From Gehongia tenuis (lineage in GTDB: Bacteria; Bacillota; Clostridia; Christensenellales; NSJ-53): a DNA stretch of 64,000 nt. The stretch spans positions 62,001-126,000 of the forward strand of contig NZ_JACRSR010000004.1 of NCBI RefSeq assembly GCF_014384795.1, read 5' to 3'. Below, in pieces: positions 38,628-47,794 of this stretch. The translations under genes were made by a program, and so were the position numbers. Within the stretch, counting starts at the first letter, position 1; each line of letters begins with the position of its first letter. The notes under the pieces are model-generated. The model did not search any database, was not told the DNA's origin, and worked only from the letters and a program-made list of their open reading frames with translations.

Positions 38628-38657
38628 AAAGAACCGGGCAGCTGCCCGGTTCTTTTT
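38627..38657. terminator. Bidirectional terminator
   Basis: Near-perfect palindrome AAAAGAACCGGGCA / TGCCCGGTTCTTTT with T and A runs on either side. Serves the LiaF-like gene and the minus-strand Asn/Gln-rich gene. Confidence 0.85.
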
Positions 38658-38679
38658 GGTTGGTCGGAAGGCCTACAAA

Positions 38680-39249
38680 TTAGCGGTTTTTGAAGCCGTT
38701 ATTGCGTACTGAGTTTTGCTGAAAAGCTCCACCGTTGTTCGACTGGATGTTGCTCTTATCGGAGGCCTTATCATAATCGAAATAAGGACGCTGATAGGGA
38801 GGCATCTGCGAGGGGTCGAAATCGGCGGTATTTTTCAAGTTGTTGTTATTCCTGGAGCTGGAGTTGCTGAGATTCTGGTTCTGAGCGTTCGAATTGTTCA
38901 GGCTCTGGCGGTTCTGCGTGTTGTTGTTCAGATTCTGCTGAGCGGAATTGTTCAAACGCTGCTGGTTGTTGCTGTTCTGGCGACTACCGGTGCTCTGGGA
39001 AAGGTTCTGCCGCATGCTAGAATTGGCATCGAAATTGTTGTTACGATTCTGCATGCCGCCAGCATCGTTCATGTTGTTGCAATTCTGAAAGCTGCTCTTG
39101 TTGCTGTTGCAGTTCTGGAAGTTATTCTTCTGATTGCTGCGGTTGGACAAGTTGTTGCAGTTTTCCATGCTGTTCGAGAGACGCTGGCTCTGATTGTTCT
39201 GCTTCTGCTGGCTATTTTGCAGGTTATTGTTGTTTTTGTTGTTCTTCAA
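38680..39249 (-). CDS. Asn/Gln/Ser-rich low-complexity (prion-like) protein
   Basis: 189 residues from a TTG with AAGGAGG nine bases upstream. By manual count Asn is 58 (31%), Gln 26 (14%) and Ser 27 (14%). Three cysteines, two of them in repeated FQNCN units, lie in the first 60 residues. No signal peptide or membrane segment. A less biased C-terminal patch (ADFDPSQMPPYQRPYFDYDKASDK) is Tyr/Pro/Asp-rich. The opposite strand is also open for 179 codons, but reads as a monotonous Val/Leu/Ile/Ala run with no ribosome site. Not a family I recognise; gamma-type spore proteins and coat proteins are loosely similar in composition. Confidence 0.7.
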   Translation of the reverse strand: MKNNKNNNNLQNSQQKQNNQSQRLSNSMENCNNLSNRSNQKNNFQNCNSNKSSFQNCNNMNDAGGMQNRNNNFDANSSMRQNLSQSTGSRQNSNNQQRLNNSAQQNLNNNTQNRQSLNNSNAQNQNLSNSSSRNNNNLKNTADFDPSQMPPYQRPYFDYDKASDKSNIQSNNGGAFQQNSVRNNGFKNR

Positions 39250-39319
39250 CTTTGACAACCTCCTTCTTTTTGGGACCGCACCTAGTTTAACCGACATGCC
39301 GGCTTTCATCCCCGAATGC

Positions 39320-39348
39320 TTGTGGAACAATTTGTTATGCAGTATAAT
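39320..39348 (+). promoter_or_regulatory. Promoter of walJ-htrA
   Basis: TTGTGG, 17-bp spacer, TATAAT, 32 bases before walJ. Confidence 0.65.
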
Positions 39349-39379
39349 ACATGTAGCTTCATGAAAAGGACAGGATAAC

Positions 39380-40177
39380 GTGCAGATCGAAATGTGCTCG
39401 CTATTTAGCGGCAGTACAGGAAATTGCATCTATTTAAATATGGGCGGCACACATCTTTTGGTGGATGCCGGGTTACCAGCGAGGAATATTTTGTTATCGT
39501 TACAAAACATCGGTATATCGGTACAAGACATATCTGCGATTCTGGTAACCCACGAACACTCGGATCATATCCGAGGTTTGGGTGCGCTGGCTCGGAAGCT
39601 CAGGGTTCCCGTATACGCCAATTCCGCCACCTGGGCCGCGATGGAAGCCAAGGTGGGGATGCTGGATCTGGCGAACATTCGTATGTTTTCCACCAATGAG
39701 GATTTTTATATTGGAGATGTGGGCGTGGATCCCTTTTCCATCCCCCATGACGCGGCGGATCCGGTGGGTTTTTGTTTCCACTGCCGCAACCGAAAGGCGA
39801 GTATTCTTACGGACCTCGGGCATACTAACGATACAATCTTAGAAAAGGTAGCCCATTCGGATATCATGGCTTTGGAAGCCAACCATGACGAGGCTATGCT
39901 GCGCCGGGGGCCCTATCCCGCGAGACTTAAACAAAGGATTCTGGGCAGGCGGGGGCATCTGTCCAATGCTGCGGCCGCCGAAGCGCTGGTGGAACTGGTA
40001 GGAACCGGTCTCCAGGGCGTGCTTCTGTCCCATCTGAGCCAGGAGAATAACGTTCCGGAAACGGCCTTCCACACGGTGGTGGAGACGCTGAGTGCGGCGG
40101 GCATCCAGGAGGGCAGGGATGTGCGGGTGGAGGTTGCGCCGCCCAGAAATATGTCCCAAGTTTTTATGATATCTTGA
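39380..40177 (+). CDS. walJ: Metallo-beta-lactamase-fold hydrolase WalJ/YycJ
   Basis: 265 residues. MCSLFSGSTGNCIYLNMGGTHLLVDAGLPAR, THEHSDHIRGLGALAR (metal ligands), SIPHDAADPVGF, LTDLGH and LLSHLSQENN are YycJ-family marks. The homologue is a 5'-3' exonuclease-type protein coordinating replication with division. The GTG start is read through GTGCAGATCG. WalK and WalR, its usual neighbours, are absent; htrA follows as in the wal cluster. Confidence 0.9.
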   Translation: MQIEMCSLFSGSTGNCIYLNMGGTHLLVDAGLPARNILLSLQNIGISVQDISAILVTHEHSDHIRGLGALARKLRVPVYANSATWAAMEAKVGMLDLANIRMFSTNEDFYIGDVGVDPFSIPHDAADPVGFCFHCRNRKASILTDLGHTNDTILEKVAHSDIMALEANHDEAMLRRGPYPARLKQRILGRRGHLSNAAAAEALVELVGTGLQGVLLSHLSQENNVPETAFHTVVETLSAAGIQEGRDVRVEVAPPRNMSQVFMIS

Positions 40178-40203
40178 CATAGGCTGCCGGAAAGGCAGAG
40201 GTT

Positions 40204-41295
40204 ATGAAATGGAAAAAGATGACCAGTGGGCTTTTCATAGGGCTGCTGGTCTTTTTGATGGGCTGCGGGCAGACGTCGGCACCCACGCCCGAGCCCTCGC
40301 CCACCCCTGCGGCAACGGCGAGGATTCAGCAGCAGAGCGTGCGCACGAAGGAGGGCAGCGCCCTGCCGGACATGCTGGAGGAGGCTTCGCCGGCGGTGGT
40401 GGGCATCAGCACGGAGACATTGCAGCTGGGCGCCTTCCCCAGTGAAAATCAGGTGGTGCAGGGTGTGGGCACCGGTGTCTTGGTGACCCAGGATGGATAC
40501 ATTTTGACCAATCAGCATGTGGCCAGCCAGGATGCCGATAAGCTGACGGTGGTATTCTATGACGGCACCCAGGTGGAAGGCACCACCCTTTGGAGTGATG
40601 CCTCCCTGGACCTGGCGGTGGTGAAGATCGAAGGCAGCGGATATCCCACTCTCCCTATGGGCGACAGCAACGGGCTTCGGGTGGGGGACAACGTGGTAGC
40701 CATCGGTACACCGCTGGGCCTCATGTTTCAGCACACGGTGACGGCGGGCATCGTCAGCGCGAAGAACCGCACGCTGGCGGTGGAAACCTCTCTGGGCGGA
40801 CAGACGCTGATGGAGGACCTGATTCAAACGGATGCGTCCATCAATCCAGGCAACAGCGGCGGCCCCCTGGTTAACATGCAGGGCGAGATCGTAGGCATCA
40901 ATACGCTGAAGGTGGAAACCGCGGAAGGGATCGGTTTTGCGATCCCCATTGAGGTGGCCCGGCCCATTGTGGAACGCTTTGCTTCCGGCGACACCTTTGA
41001 AACGCCCTACGTGGGATTTCTGGCTTATGACAAGGAGATCGCCACCTTCTATGGCCTGGACCGGCTGGAAACGGGGGTGTACGTGGTCAATGTGGACAGC
41101 AACGGTCCGGCCTACCAGGCGGGGATCCGTTCGGGAGACGTGATCACCGCCGTGGACGGCGTGACGGTGGACACCATGGTGGACTTCCGCAGGACCGTCT
41201 TTCAAAAGCAGCCCGGGGACACCATCACCGCATCGGTGCTGCGCCGGGGCAAGCTCCGGGAGATAGCCATAAGCCTCACCGAGTATCCAGGCTAA
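40204..41295 (+). CDS. htrA: HtrA/DegP-type serine protease, predicted lipoprotein
   Basis: 363 residues. Begins with a lipoprotein signal (LLVFLMGC) and a Thr/Pro/Glu-rich linker, then the trypsin-like domain with the triad His (NQHVAS), Asp (ASLDLAVVKIEG) and Ser (NPGNSGGPLV), then one PDZ domain (GVYVVNVDSNGPAYQAGIRSGDVITAVDG). Degrades misfolded proteins outside the membrane. Most Firmicutes HtrA proteins use a membrane helix; the lipid anchor here is less common. Follows walJ by 26 bases. Confidence 0.93.
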   Translation: MKWKKMTSGLFIGLLVFLMGCGQTSAPTPEPSPTPAATARIQQQSVRTKEGSALPDMLEEASPAVVGISTETLQLGAFPSENQVVQGVGTGVLVTQDGYILTNQHVASQDADKLTVVFYDGTQVEGTTLWSDASLDLAVVKIEGSGYPTLPMGDSNGLRVGDNVVAIGTPLGLMFQHTVTAGIVSAKNRTLAVETSLGGQTLMEDLIQTDASINPGNSGGPLVNMQGEIVGINTLKVETAEGIGFAIPIEVARPIVERFASGDTFETPYVGFLAYDKEIATFYGLDRLETGVYVVNVDSNGPAYQAGIRSGDVITAVDGVTVDTMVDFRRTVFQKQPGDTITASVLRRGKLREIAISLTEYPG

Positions 41296-41316
41296 AGGCC
41301 CGAAGGGGCCTTTTTT
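41294..41316 (+). terminator. Terminator after htrA
   Basis: AAAGGCCC, loop GAAG, GGGCCTTT followed by TTT. Confidence 0.8.
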
Positions 41317-41345
41317 CATTGAATGTTGGTGGAAAAATCCCGCAC

Positions 41346-41368
41346 AAAATGGAGCACCTCTCCATTTT
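41346..41368. promoter_or_regulatory. Perfect inverted repeat, possible operator of the XRE regulator
   Basis: AAAATGGAG, spacer CACCT, CTCCATTTT: a nine-base perfect arm pair with a five-base spacer, 46 bases upstream of the XRE-type regulator start. No T run follows directly, so an operator is more likely than a terminator. Confidence 0.4.
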
Positions 41369-41413
41369 CACCAAACAGAAAATCTGATAGGATGATAGCG
41401 AGGGGGAATTCCG

Positions 41414-42454
41414 TTGAAGATAGCACAGATCATCCGGGCCCAGCGAAAGACGCTGGGGCTCACCCAGGAACAGGTGGCGGAGCGGCTGGGCGTTTCCACG
41501 TCGGCGGTGAACAAATGGGAAAGGGGCGGGGCCTATCCCGATATCACCCTGCTTTCACCGCTGGCGAGGCTGCTTCACCTCGATCTCAATGCGCTCCTTT
41601 CCTTTAAGGAGGAGCTGACGGACCAGGAAATTGGAGACTTTTTGAGCGTTGTGATGGAAACCATTGAGAACGAGGGCTTTGAGCGGGGCTTTTCCATGGT
41701 TATGGATAAGATCCACCAATATCCCCATTGCGGAATGCTGATCTTTATGGCGGCGTCCACGCTGGAAGGCGCACGCATGATGTTTCCGGGGGATGATGGA
41801 ACCTACGAGGACAGGCTGGAGGCCCTTTATGAACGAGCGGCCGCTAGCGATGACGGAAGGGCCCGCGACCAGGCCAAAGGCATTCTGCTGTCGAAAGCCA
41901 TGAACAAAGGGGAATATGAAAAAGCGGAAAAATTGTTGGCGGAGATTCCCGACCCCACCCTGGACAAGCGGCAAATGAAGGCAAACCTGTATCAAAGGGA
42001 GGGACGGCTTGCGGAAGCGGCGGAGATCCTGGAGGGAAAGGTGATGAATGCGGCAAATGATATGCAGTCCGCTTTATTGGGACTGATGGATATAGCCCTT
42101 GCGGAGGACCGTCCGGATCTGGCTGGACACTATGGGGACGTGGCGGTGGAGACGGCAAGACTTTATGATTTATGGCAATATAATGCCTATGTGCCCCTTT
42201 TCCAGCTGGCGGTGGCCAAGAGGGATGGGGAGCGGTGTATGGCCATTCTTGAGAAAATGCTGCCCGCCATGCTGGAGCCCTGGGACGTTCAGCGTTCGCC
42301 TCTTTACGGCCATGTGCGGACCAAGACGGCCCATCCCAAATTTCAGCGGCAGATGCTGGACACTCTTTTAAATGCGCTGGAGCGGGACGGGGAGCTGGAT
42401 TTTTTGCGGAATCAAGCGGGATTTCCGGAGCTGATGCAGCGATTCAAGGCATAA
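41414..42454 (+). CDS. XRE-family transcriptional regulator with helical-repeat C-terminus
   Basis: 346 residues. N-terminal HTH_3 domain (IIRAQRKTLGLTQEQVAERLGVSTSAVNKWERGGAYPDITLLSPLARLL), followed by about 280 residues of helices with TPR-like spacing (GEYEKAEKLLAEIPD, QREGRLAEAAEILEG). Such proteins often sense a peptide or partner, though none is encoded next to it. The TTG start is preceded by GAGGGGGAA. The gene sits between two terminators, alone. Confidence 0.88.
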   Translation: MKIAQIIRAQRKTLGLTQEQVAERLGVSTSAVNKWERGGAYPDITLLSPLARLLHLDLNALLSFKEELTDQEIGDFLSVVMETIENEGFERGFSMVMDKIHQYPHCGMLIFMAASTLEGARMMFPGDDGTYEDRLEALYERAAASDDGRARDQAKGILLSKAMNKGEYEKAEKLLAEIPDPTLDKRQMKANLYQREGRLAEAAEILEGKVMNAANDMQSALLGLMDIALAEDRPDLAGHYGDVAVETARLYDLWQYNAYVPLFQLAVAKRDGERCMAILEKMLPAMLEPWDVQRSPLYGHVRTKTAHPKFQRQMLDTLLNALERDGELDFLRNQAGFPELMQRFKA

Positions 42455-42488
42455 AAAAGGACGCCTGATCAGGCGTCCTTTTTTATTA
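42453..42488. terminator. Bidirectional terminator
   Basis: AAAAAAGGACGCCT, loop GATC, AGGCGTCCTTTTTT: a 14-base perfect stem serving the XRE gene and the glnA operon on the opposite strand. Confidence 0.92.
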
Positions 42489-43220
42489 AGGATCCAGGAT
42501 AATATCCCGGCCGTACCGGGCGGCTTCCACGAAGATGGTAAAAAGCCGGCGGCTTGCCGGATGCCAGAGCATTCGCTCCGGATGCCACTGCACGCCCACG
42601 ATCTTGGGGCTTTCGATGGCTTCAACCACCCCGTCCGGCGAGAACACCGTGGGCAGAAAGGGCGGTACGAATCCCCGCAGGCTTTGGTGATGCATGGAAT
42701 TGGTCCAATTCGGTGCGGCGTCAAAGAGCTTATCCATGAGGGAAGCCTTGCGGATGAGAACGGGATGCCAATGATCCCCGGGATAATCGGAAGCATGGGC
42801 AAGAACCTCCGGCGGACGGGGTTTGCTGGAATAGCCATGATTTCGGGCGGGAGGAAACATGAGGTAGAGATCCTGATAGAGCCGGCCGCCAAAGGCGGCC
42901 TGAATTACCTGAATGCCCCGGCATATGCCAAGGACCGGTTTTTCCAGCCGATGCATTTCCAGAAGCAGTTCAATCTCAAAAGCATCCCTGGCCTCGTCAA
43001 GACCGCTGACGCTGACGGGCTCCTCGCCGTAACGCCAAGGTGCAATGTCACCGCCGCCGGTGAGCAGTAAGCCGTCCAGCCGCCGGGACCAGTCCGCCGC
43101 GCTGCCGGGCACCACCAGCGCGGCCTCGCCGCCGGCCTCGGTGACGGCACGAATATAAGCCTGGCTCAGCCAGGCCCGGCCCTTCTCACTGGAACAGGTC
43201 AGCCCGATCAGCGGTTTCAT
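42486..43220 (-). CDS. Class I glutamine amidotransferase-like hydrolase (PuuD/peptidase C26)
   Basis: 244 residues from ATG 43220, with GGAGG five bases upstream. PLIGLTCSSEK start, GLLLTGGGDIAPWRYGEEP, the nucleophile elbow LGICRGIQVIQAAFGGRLYQDL (Cys), and GVQWHPERM (catalytic His, Glu). Family members cleave gamma-glutamyl-GABA or related amides. Follows glnA by 11 bases, pointing to gamma-glutamyl or polyamine nitrogen metabolism. Confidence 0.88.
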   Translation of the reverse strand: MKPLIGLTCSSEKGRAWLSQAYIRAVTEAGGEAALVVPGSAADWSRRLDGLLLTGGGDIAPWRYGEEPVSVSGLDEARDAFEIELLLEMHRLEKPVLGICRGIQVIQAAFGGRLYQDLYLMFPPARNHGYSSKPRPPEVLAHASDYPGDHWHPVLIRKASLMDKLFDAAPNWTNSMHHQSLRGFVPPFLPTVFSPDGVVEAIESPKIVGVQWHPERMLWHPASRRLFTIFVEAARYGRDIILDP

Positions 43221-43231
43221 GGCGCCTCCCA

Positions 43232-44563
43232 TCAATAGCGTTTAAGGTAGTTGTTGACCTCCCAAGGTGTCACCTGTACGCGGTATTCCTCGTGTTCGAT
43301 AAACTTTGCCTCAGCATAATTTTTGATAATATGTTCACCCAGCGCTGCCACGATCACTTCGTCCTGCAGCATAGCGCGGGTGGCCTCCCGAATGTTGAGG
43401 GGCAGGCAGGATACGCCGTGCTTTTCCAGCTCCGCATCATCCATCTTGTAGATGTTGCAGTTGATGGGTTCGGGCGGCGTCATTTTCTTTTCGATGCCGT
43501 CGAGTCCCGCCATCAGCGTGGCCGCCAGGGCCAGATAGGGATTGGCGGAAGGATCGGGACTGCGAAGCTCCACCCGGGTGCCGGTGCCCCGGCTTGCGGG
43601 GATGCGGATGAGGGGACTTCGGTTCTGGGCCGACCAGGCGATGTAAAGGGGCGCCTCATAGCCGGGCACCAGGCGCTTGTAGGAATTCACCAGCGGATTG
43701 GTAAGGGCGGTGAAGCCCGGAGCATGGGTCAGAAGACCCGCCACATACTGGTGGGCGATCTCACTGAGACCGTCCTCCGAGTCGGGATCGAAGAACATGT
43801 TCCTGCCGTTTTGGAACAGGGACTGGTTGATATGCATGCCGTTGCCGGCCACGCCGTACACGGGCTTGGGCAGGAAGGTGGCGTGGAGGTTGTGGCGCTG
43901 GGCCACCGTGCGCACCACCAGTTTGAAGGTCATCACGTTGTCCGCCGTGGTCAGCGCGTCGTCATACTTGAAATCAATTTCGTGCTGGGCCGGTGCGCAT
44001 TCATGATGGGAGGCCTCGATATGAAAGCCCATCTTCTCAAGCATGAGGCACATATCCTGACGAGCGATCTCGCCTCGGTCCACCGGTGCCAGATCAAAAT
44101 AGCTGGCATCGTCGTGAGTTCTGGTGGTGGGTGCGCCGCTCTCGTCCATTTGGAACAGGAAGAACTCCAGCTCCGGACCCGCGAAAAGTTCGTAGCCCAT
44201 CTTATTCATACGCTGAATGGCCCGCTTTAATGCGTAGCGGGGATCGCCCAGGAAAGGCGTGCGGTCGGCACTGTACACGTCGCAGATCAGGCGGGCCACC
44301 TTGCAGTCCGGTTCGGACCAGGGAAAGATCACGAAGCTGTTGGGATCGGGGTAGAGAATCATATCCGATTCCTCGATCCGCACAAAGCCGTTGATGGAGG
44401 AGCCGTCGAACATCATCTCATTGTTCAGCGCTTTCTCCAGCTGGTCAATGGTGATGGCCACATTTTTCATGATCCCAAAGATATCGGTGAATTGCAGCCG
44501 GATGAATTTCACATCCTCCTGCCTGCACAATTTGATAACGTCTTCCGGGGTGTATCGGGTCAT
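43232..44563 (-). CDS. glnA: Glutamine synthetase type I
   Basis: 443 residues, the alpha (Gram-positive) length. [75 protein letters not shown] and [31 protein letters not shown] are canonical. Fixes ammonia to glutamate using ATP. No adenylylation-type Tyr motif is seen, as expected for this subtype. GGAGGGG precedes the ATG. Confidence 0.97.
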   Translation of the reverse strand: MTRYTPEDVIKLCRQEDVKFIRLQFTDIFGIMKNVAITIDQLEKALNNEMMFDGSSINGFVRIEESDMILYPDPNSFVIFPWSEPDCKVARLICDVYSADRTPFLGDPRYALKRAIQRMNKMGYELFAGPELEFFLFQMDESGAPTTRTHDDASYFDLAPVDRGEIARQDMCLMLEKMGFHIEASHHECAPAQHEIDFKYDDALTTADNVMTFKLVVRTVAQRHNLHATFLPKPVYGVAGNGMHINQSLFQNGRNMFFDPDSEDGLSEIAHQYVAGLLTHAPGFTALTNPLVNSYKRLVPGYEAPLYIAWSAQNRSPLIRIPASRGTGTRVELRSPDPSANPYLALAATLMAGLDGIEKKMTPPEPINCNIYKMDDAELEKHGVSCLPLNIREATRAMLQDEVIVAALGEHIIKNYAEAKFIEHEEYRVQVTPWEVNNYLKRY

Positions 44564-44631
44564 AAACTGGACCCCTCCTTCTTTCCTAGAATGGTCTTAT
44601 TATAGCATACAAGGGATTTGGGAGGAACGCT

Positions 44632-45255
44632 TTAGGAGGTCTTTTTTTTATGCCGGAAGAAAAAGACCAGATAGATGGCGATGATGGCGAGGCATACGCC
44701 CGCCGCCAACAGGGAATAGGTCTTGACGAAGTTCAAGATATGCTCGAGGTTACCGCCCACCGTGATGCCGGCAACAAAAAGCAGGGTGGTGTGAATCAGC
44801 GCCGCCAAGGTGATGCCGAAGCGGCCCTCCTTCCTCGGGTAGTGGACGGCCCCGGCCACCAGCAGCACAGCGGAGTTGATGCCGGGGATGAACTTGCACA
44901 GAATAAAGGCAAGAAGCTTCCGCTGCAGGATAAAATCGTGAAACTTATGGTAGCTTTCCTCGTCTACTGTTCTGCTGAACCAGGCGCTGCGGTGCACCTT
45001 GTCCCCGAGAACCCAGCCCACCTGCATGAGGGCGATGGAGGAGGCGATGACGCCAGCCAAAAAGGCGAGATAGATGACGCTCTTGTCCCAAAAGCCCATG
45101 GTGCCTGCCACCACGCTGCCAAAGAGCAGCACCACATGGCTGGGATAGGGCGGGAAAAATAGTTCAATAGCGCCGGACAGACACATGAAAAGGGCGAAGG
45201 CCCAAAGAGGAAAGCCCTGCACCGTGTCCAGCACGCTCAAAATCCACTGTTCCAA
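44632..45255 (-). CDS. DedA-family membrane protein
   Basis: 207 residues with about 5 hydrophobic segments. LSGAIELFFPPYPSHVVLLFGSVVAG and LAFILCKFIPGINSAVLLVAGA match DedA motifs. Family members help recycle undecaprenyl phosphate or other lipid carriers. The TTG start (TTGGAACAGTGG) follows GGGGGAC. Twelve bases after nagA. Confidence 0.85.
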   Translation of the reverse strand: MEQWILSVLDTVQGFPLWAFALFMCLSGAIELFFPPYPSHVVLLFGSVVAGTMGFWDKSVIYLAFLAGVIASSIALMQVGWVLGDKVHRSAWFSRTVDEESYHKFHDFILQRKLLAFILCKFIPGINSAVLLVAGAVHYPRKEGRFGITLAALIHTTLLFVAGITVGGNLEHILNFVKTYSLLAAGVCLAIIAIYLVFFFRHKKKTS

Positions 45256-45267
45256 GAAATGTCCCCC

Positions 45268-46392
45268 TTAGCGCTCAAACACTTTGCGGGCACCCACATA
45301 GGTGCTGCGAAGCGTCAGTTTATCGTCCAGTACCAAAAGGTCGGCCAGGGCGCCGGGACGGATCCTGCCCAGATCCCGGCGGCCCAGCAGGTCCGCGGGC
45401 ACCTCCGAAAGAAGGGGCAGCACGGATTCCAGAGGCAGACCCATCTTCTGAACCAGATTCCGCAGGGCCTGGTCCATGGTGAGCGTGCTGCTGGCAAGGT
45501 TTCCGGCCTCCAGCCGGGCAATGCCGTCCCGCACCAGCACCTTCTGGCCGCTGAGCACATAGTCGCCGTCGGGCTGACCGGTGGCCTCCATGGCGTCGGT
45601 GACCACATTGATCCGGCCCTTCTTGCAGTGCAGGGCCAGCTGGATCATGGCGGGCTCCACATGGATGAGATCGGATACCAGCTCGCATACCACCTCGGGA
45701 CGGCTGAGCACCACGGGCAGCACGCCGCCTTTGCGGTGGTGCATGGGCTCCATGGCGTTGAAGAGGTGGGTGGCGTGGGTAACGCCCCAGGCAATGCTTT
45801 TTTCAGCGATCTCACTGGTGGCCACGGTGTGGCCGATGGAAGCGATCACGCCGTGGGCGGCAAGATAGCGAATGATTTTTTCCGCACCCGGGAGTTCGGG
45901 GGCCACCGTCATCTTGGCCACCCCTTCGCCCCTGCCGATGAGGTCCACGAGGCTGTCCAAATCGGGCGTCTCCAGGCTGCCGGCGTTCAGCGCACCCTTG
46001 CGCTTAGGGTTGAGAAAAGGGCCTTCCACATGGGCGCCCAGAACCCGGCTGCCCAAATCCATCTTCATGGCGGTCCGCACGTCAGCAACGGCCTTTTTCA
46101 TCTCATTGTGGGGCCCGGTAATGGTGGGCAGATAGCCGGTGAGGCCCTGGGCCGGGAAGGTGCGGCTGAGCTTTTCCAGGGCGGGCATGCCCTGGACAAA
46201 ATCCACGCCCAGTCCGCCGTGAATGTGCGTATCGATGAATCCGGGCACGATGCGGCTTCCCGATACATCCTCGGAAGCATCAAAGGGGGCGCTGCCGCCG
46301 ATTTGCAGTATCCTGTCCCCCTCGAGATAGAGATCCTCTTTCACAAAGACGCCGCCGGTGAAGATCCGGCCGCCGGTCAGTTTGAATGTCAT
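45268..46392 (-). CDS. nagA: N-acetylglucosamine-6-phosphate deacetylase
   Basis: 374 residues. Metal/active motifs GFIDTHIHGGLGVDF, GAHVEGPFLNPKRKGAL, SIGHTVA, THLFNAMEPMHHRKGG, VTDAMEATG and LASSTLTMDQALRN. Converts GlcNAc-6-P to GlcN-6-P in cell-wall sugar recycling. Starts one base after the cca stop. No nagB is adjacent. Confidence 0.95.
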   Translation of the reverse strand: MTFKLTGGRIFTGGVFVKEDLYLEGDRILQIGGSAPFDASEDVSGSRIVPGFIDTHIHGGLGVDFVQGMPALEKLSRTFPAQGLTGYLPTITGPHNEMKKAVADVRTAMKMDLGSRVLGAHVEGPFLNPKRKGALNAGSLETPDLDSLVDLIGRGEGVAKMTVAPELPGAEKIIRYLAAHGVIASIGHTVATSEIAEKSIAWGVTHATHLFNAMEPMHHRKGGVLPVVLSRPEVVCELVSDLIHVEPAMIQLALHCKKGRINVVTDAMEATGQPDGDYVLSGQKVLVRDGIARLEAGNLASSTLTMDQALRNLVQKMGLPLESVLPLLSEVPADLLGRRDLGRIRPGALADLLVLDDKLTLRSTYVGARKVFER

Positions 46393-46393
46393 G

Positions 46394-47788
46394 TCAGTCC
46401 CCTTTTCTTTTTTGCATTTCTACGGTTTCCGCTCGGGCCAGGAGCGCCTTTTTCTCGTTCTTGGCGGGATGAAGCACGGTGAATTCCCATAAGCCTTGCA
46501 GAATCTCGCCCACCGCACGGCCGGGCGCCACGCCAAGGTCCATGAGATCCTTGCCGGTGACCGCAAGCTCCCTCAAGGAGAAGGGCGTATGGTCCGAAAG
46601 CATCTCGTCCAGCACCTCTTCCCAGCGGTCCGCCGTGGGCACCGGTCCCGAAAGAATGCCCGAGCCCCATACATCCGCCCGGCGCAGCGCAGCCAGATCC
46701 CGCACGAAAGACGCACCCCAGGCGGCAAAACGCAGCCGGAGCGTGGTCGTCTTGGCGCCACCGTTCAAATCGAACATGTGCCGCTCGATGAGAAGGCAGA
46801 CCTCATCGGTAAATTGCCGGGGTGCCCTCAGCCGTTCCAGCATGGTCCGGGCGAGAGCCGCGCCCAGCTTGTCATGGCCCAGCATTCGACCGTTCTCCCT
46901 TAGGGCCTTGGGCTTGCCCACGTCGTGGAGCAAGGCGGCAAAGCGCAGCCGAAGCTCCGGCGGGGCTGCCGCAGCGGCGTTCAGATTGTGCTCCAGCACG
47001 GGATGGGCATGGTAGTCCCTTCGCTGCTCAACCCCCTCGCCCTCCATGAGCTCGGGAAGCACATGGGCGAGAGCGCCCATATCCCTTAGGAGATGGAGCG
47101 CCTTCAAAATCTTGGACGGCGTACGGCCGATCTCGGGATAGGCCTGATCGCAAAGGAGAATACGGCTGAGCTCCTGGAGGATGCGCTCAGGGGAAAGATC
47201 GGCCAGCTGATGGGCATGCCGCTTTGCCGAGGCGAACGTTTGCGCCTCGACAGCAAAATCCAGCTCCCCGGCGAATCGGGCGAGCCGGAGCAGCCGCAGG
47301 GCGTCGTCACAGAACACCAGATCGGGATTCCGGGGACAGCGAAGCTGACCGGCCTCTAGGTCGGCCAGACCGCCGGTGGGATCCAGCAGTTCACCGGTCA
47401 AAATGTTATAGTAGAGCGCATTGACGGAAAAATCCCGGCGCAGGGCATCGGTCTCAAGATCCCGAATGAAGACGATCCCTTCGGGCTGATGTGCGCCGCC
47501 CGGCGGATAGGATTCGCTGCGAAAGGTGGTATGCTCCACATGGGAACCATCCGCGAGCTTGACCAGCACGGTCCCCAGCGTCCTGTTAATCTTGTGAACG
47601 ATAAAGCCGAGCCCTTCAAGACGCTTGGCGGCGTCCTCGGGCAAAAGGGGGGAGGCCACATCCAGGTCATGGGAGGCAAGTCCCATAAGACCTGCACGCA
47701 CGGCGCCCCCCACCAGGTAGAGGGGACCGTCCTCAAAAGCTTTGGCAATATCATGCAGTTGGGATGGAATCGGTATACTACGTCTCAT
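46394..47788 (-). CDS. cca: tRNA nucleotidyltransferase (CCA-adding / PcnB family) with HD-like domain
   Basis: 464 residues. Class II polymerase head: GPLYLVGGAVRAGLMGLASHDLDVASPL (GG and DxD), LKTLGTV-type RTLGTVLVKLADG, IRDLETDALRRDFSVNALYYN, LRLLRLARFAGELDFAVE, and an HD domain (YHAHPVLEHNLN, RFAALLHDVGKPKAL, HDKLGA). Adds or repairs the CCA end of tRNAs. The ATG lies seven bases after a TATAAT box, with no ribosome site between, so a leaderless mRNA is predicted. Confidence 0.9.
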   Translation of the reverse strand: MRRSIPIPSQLHDIAKAFEDGPLYLVGGAVRAGLMGLASHDLDVASPLLPEDAAKRLEGLGFIVHKINRTLGTVLVKLADGSHVEHTTFRSESYPPGGAHQPEGIVFIRDLETDALRRDFSVNALYYNILTGELLDPTGGLADLEAGQLRCPRNPDLVFCDDALRLLRLARFAGELDFAVEAQTFASAKRHAHQLADLSPERILQELSRILLCDQAYPEIGRTPSKILKALHLLRDMGALAHVLPELMEGEGVEQRRDYHAHPVLEHNLNAAAAAPPELRLRFAALLHDVGKPKALRENGRMLGHDKLGAALARTMLERLRAPRQFTDEVCLLIERHMFDLNGGAKTTTLRLRFAAWGASFVRDLAALRRADVWGSGILSGPVPTADRWEEVLDEMLSDHTPFSLRELAVTGKDLMDLGVAPGRAVGEILQGLWEFTVLHPAKNEKKALLARAETVEMQKRKGD

Positions 47789-47794
47789 ATACCC

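Noticed and set aside
38680..39249. CRISPR or tandem-repeat array in the repetitive Asn/Gln region
   Set aside because: The repetition is at amino-acid level (runs of AAC and CAG codons); there are no equal-length repeats and spacers.
45259..46482. 407-codon plus-strand frame opposite nagA
   Set aside because: Antisense of nagA, rich in Gly/His/Gln as expected for a shadow frame.
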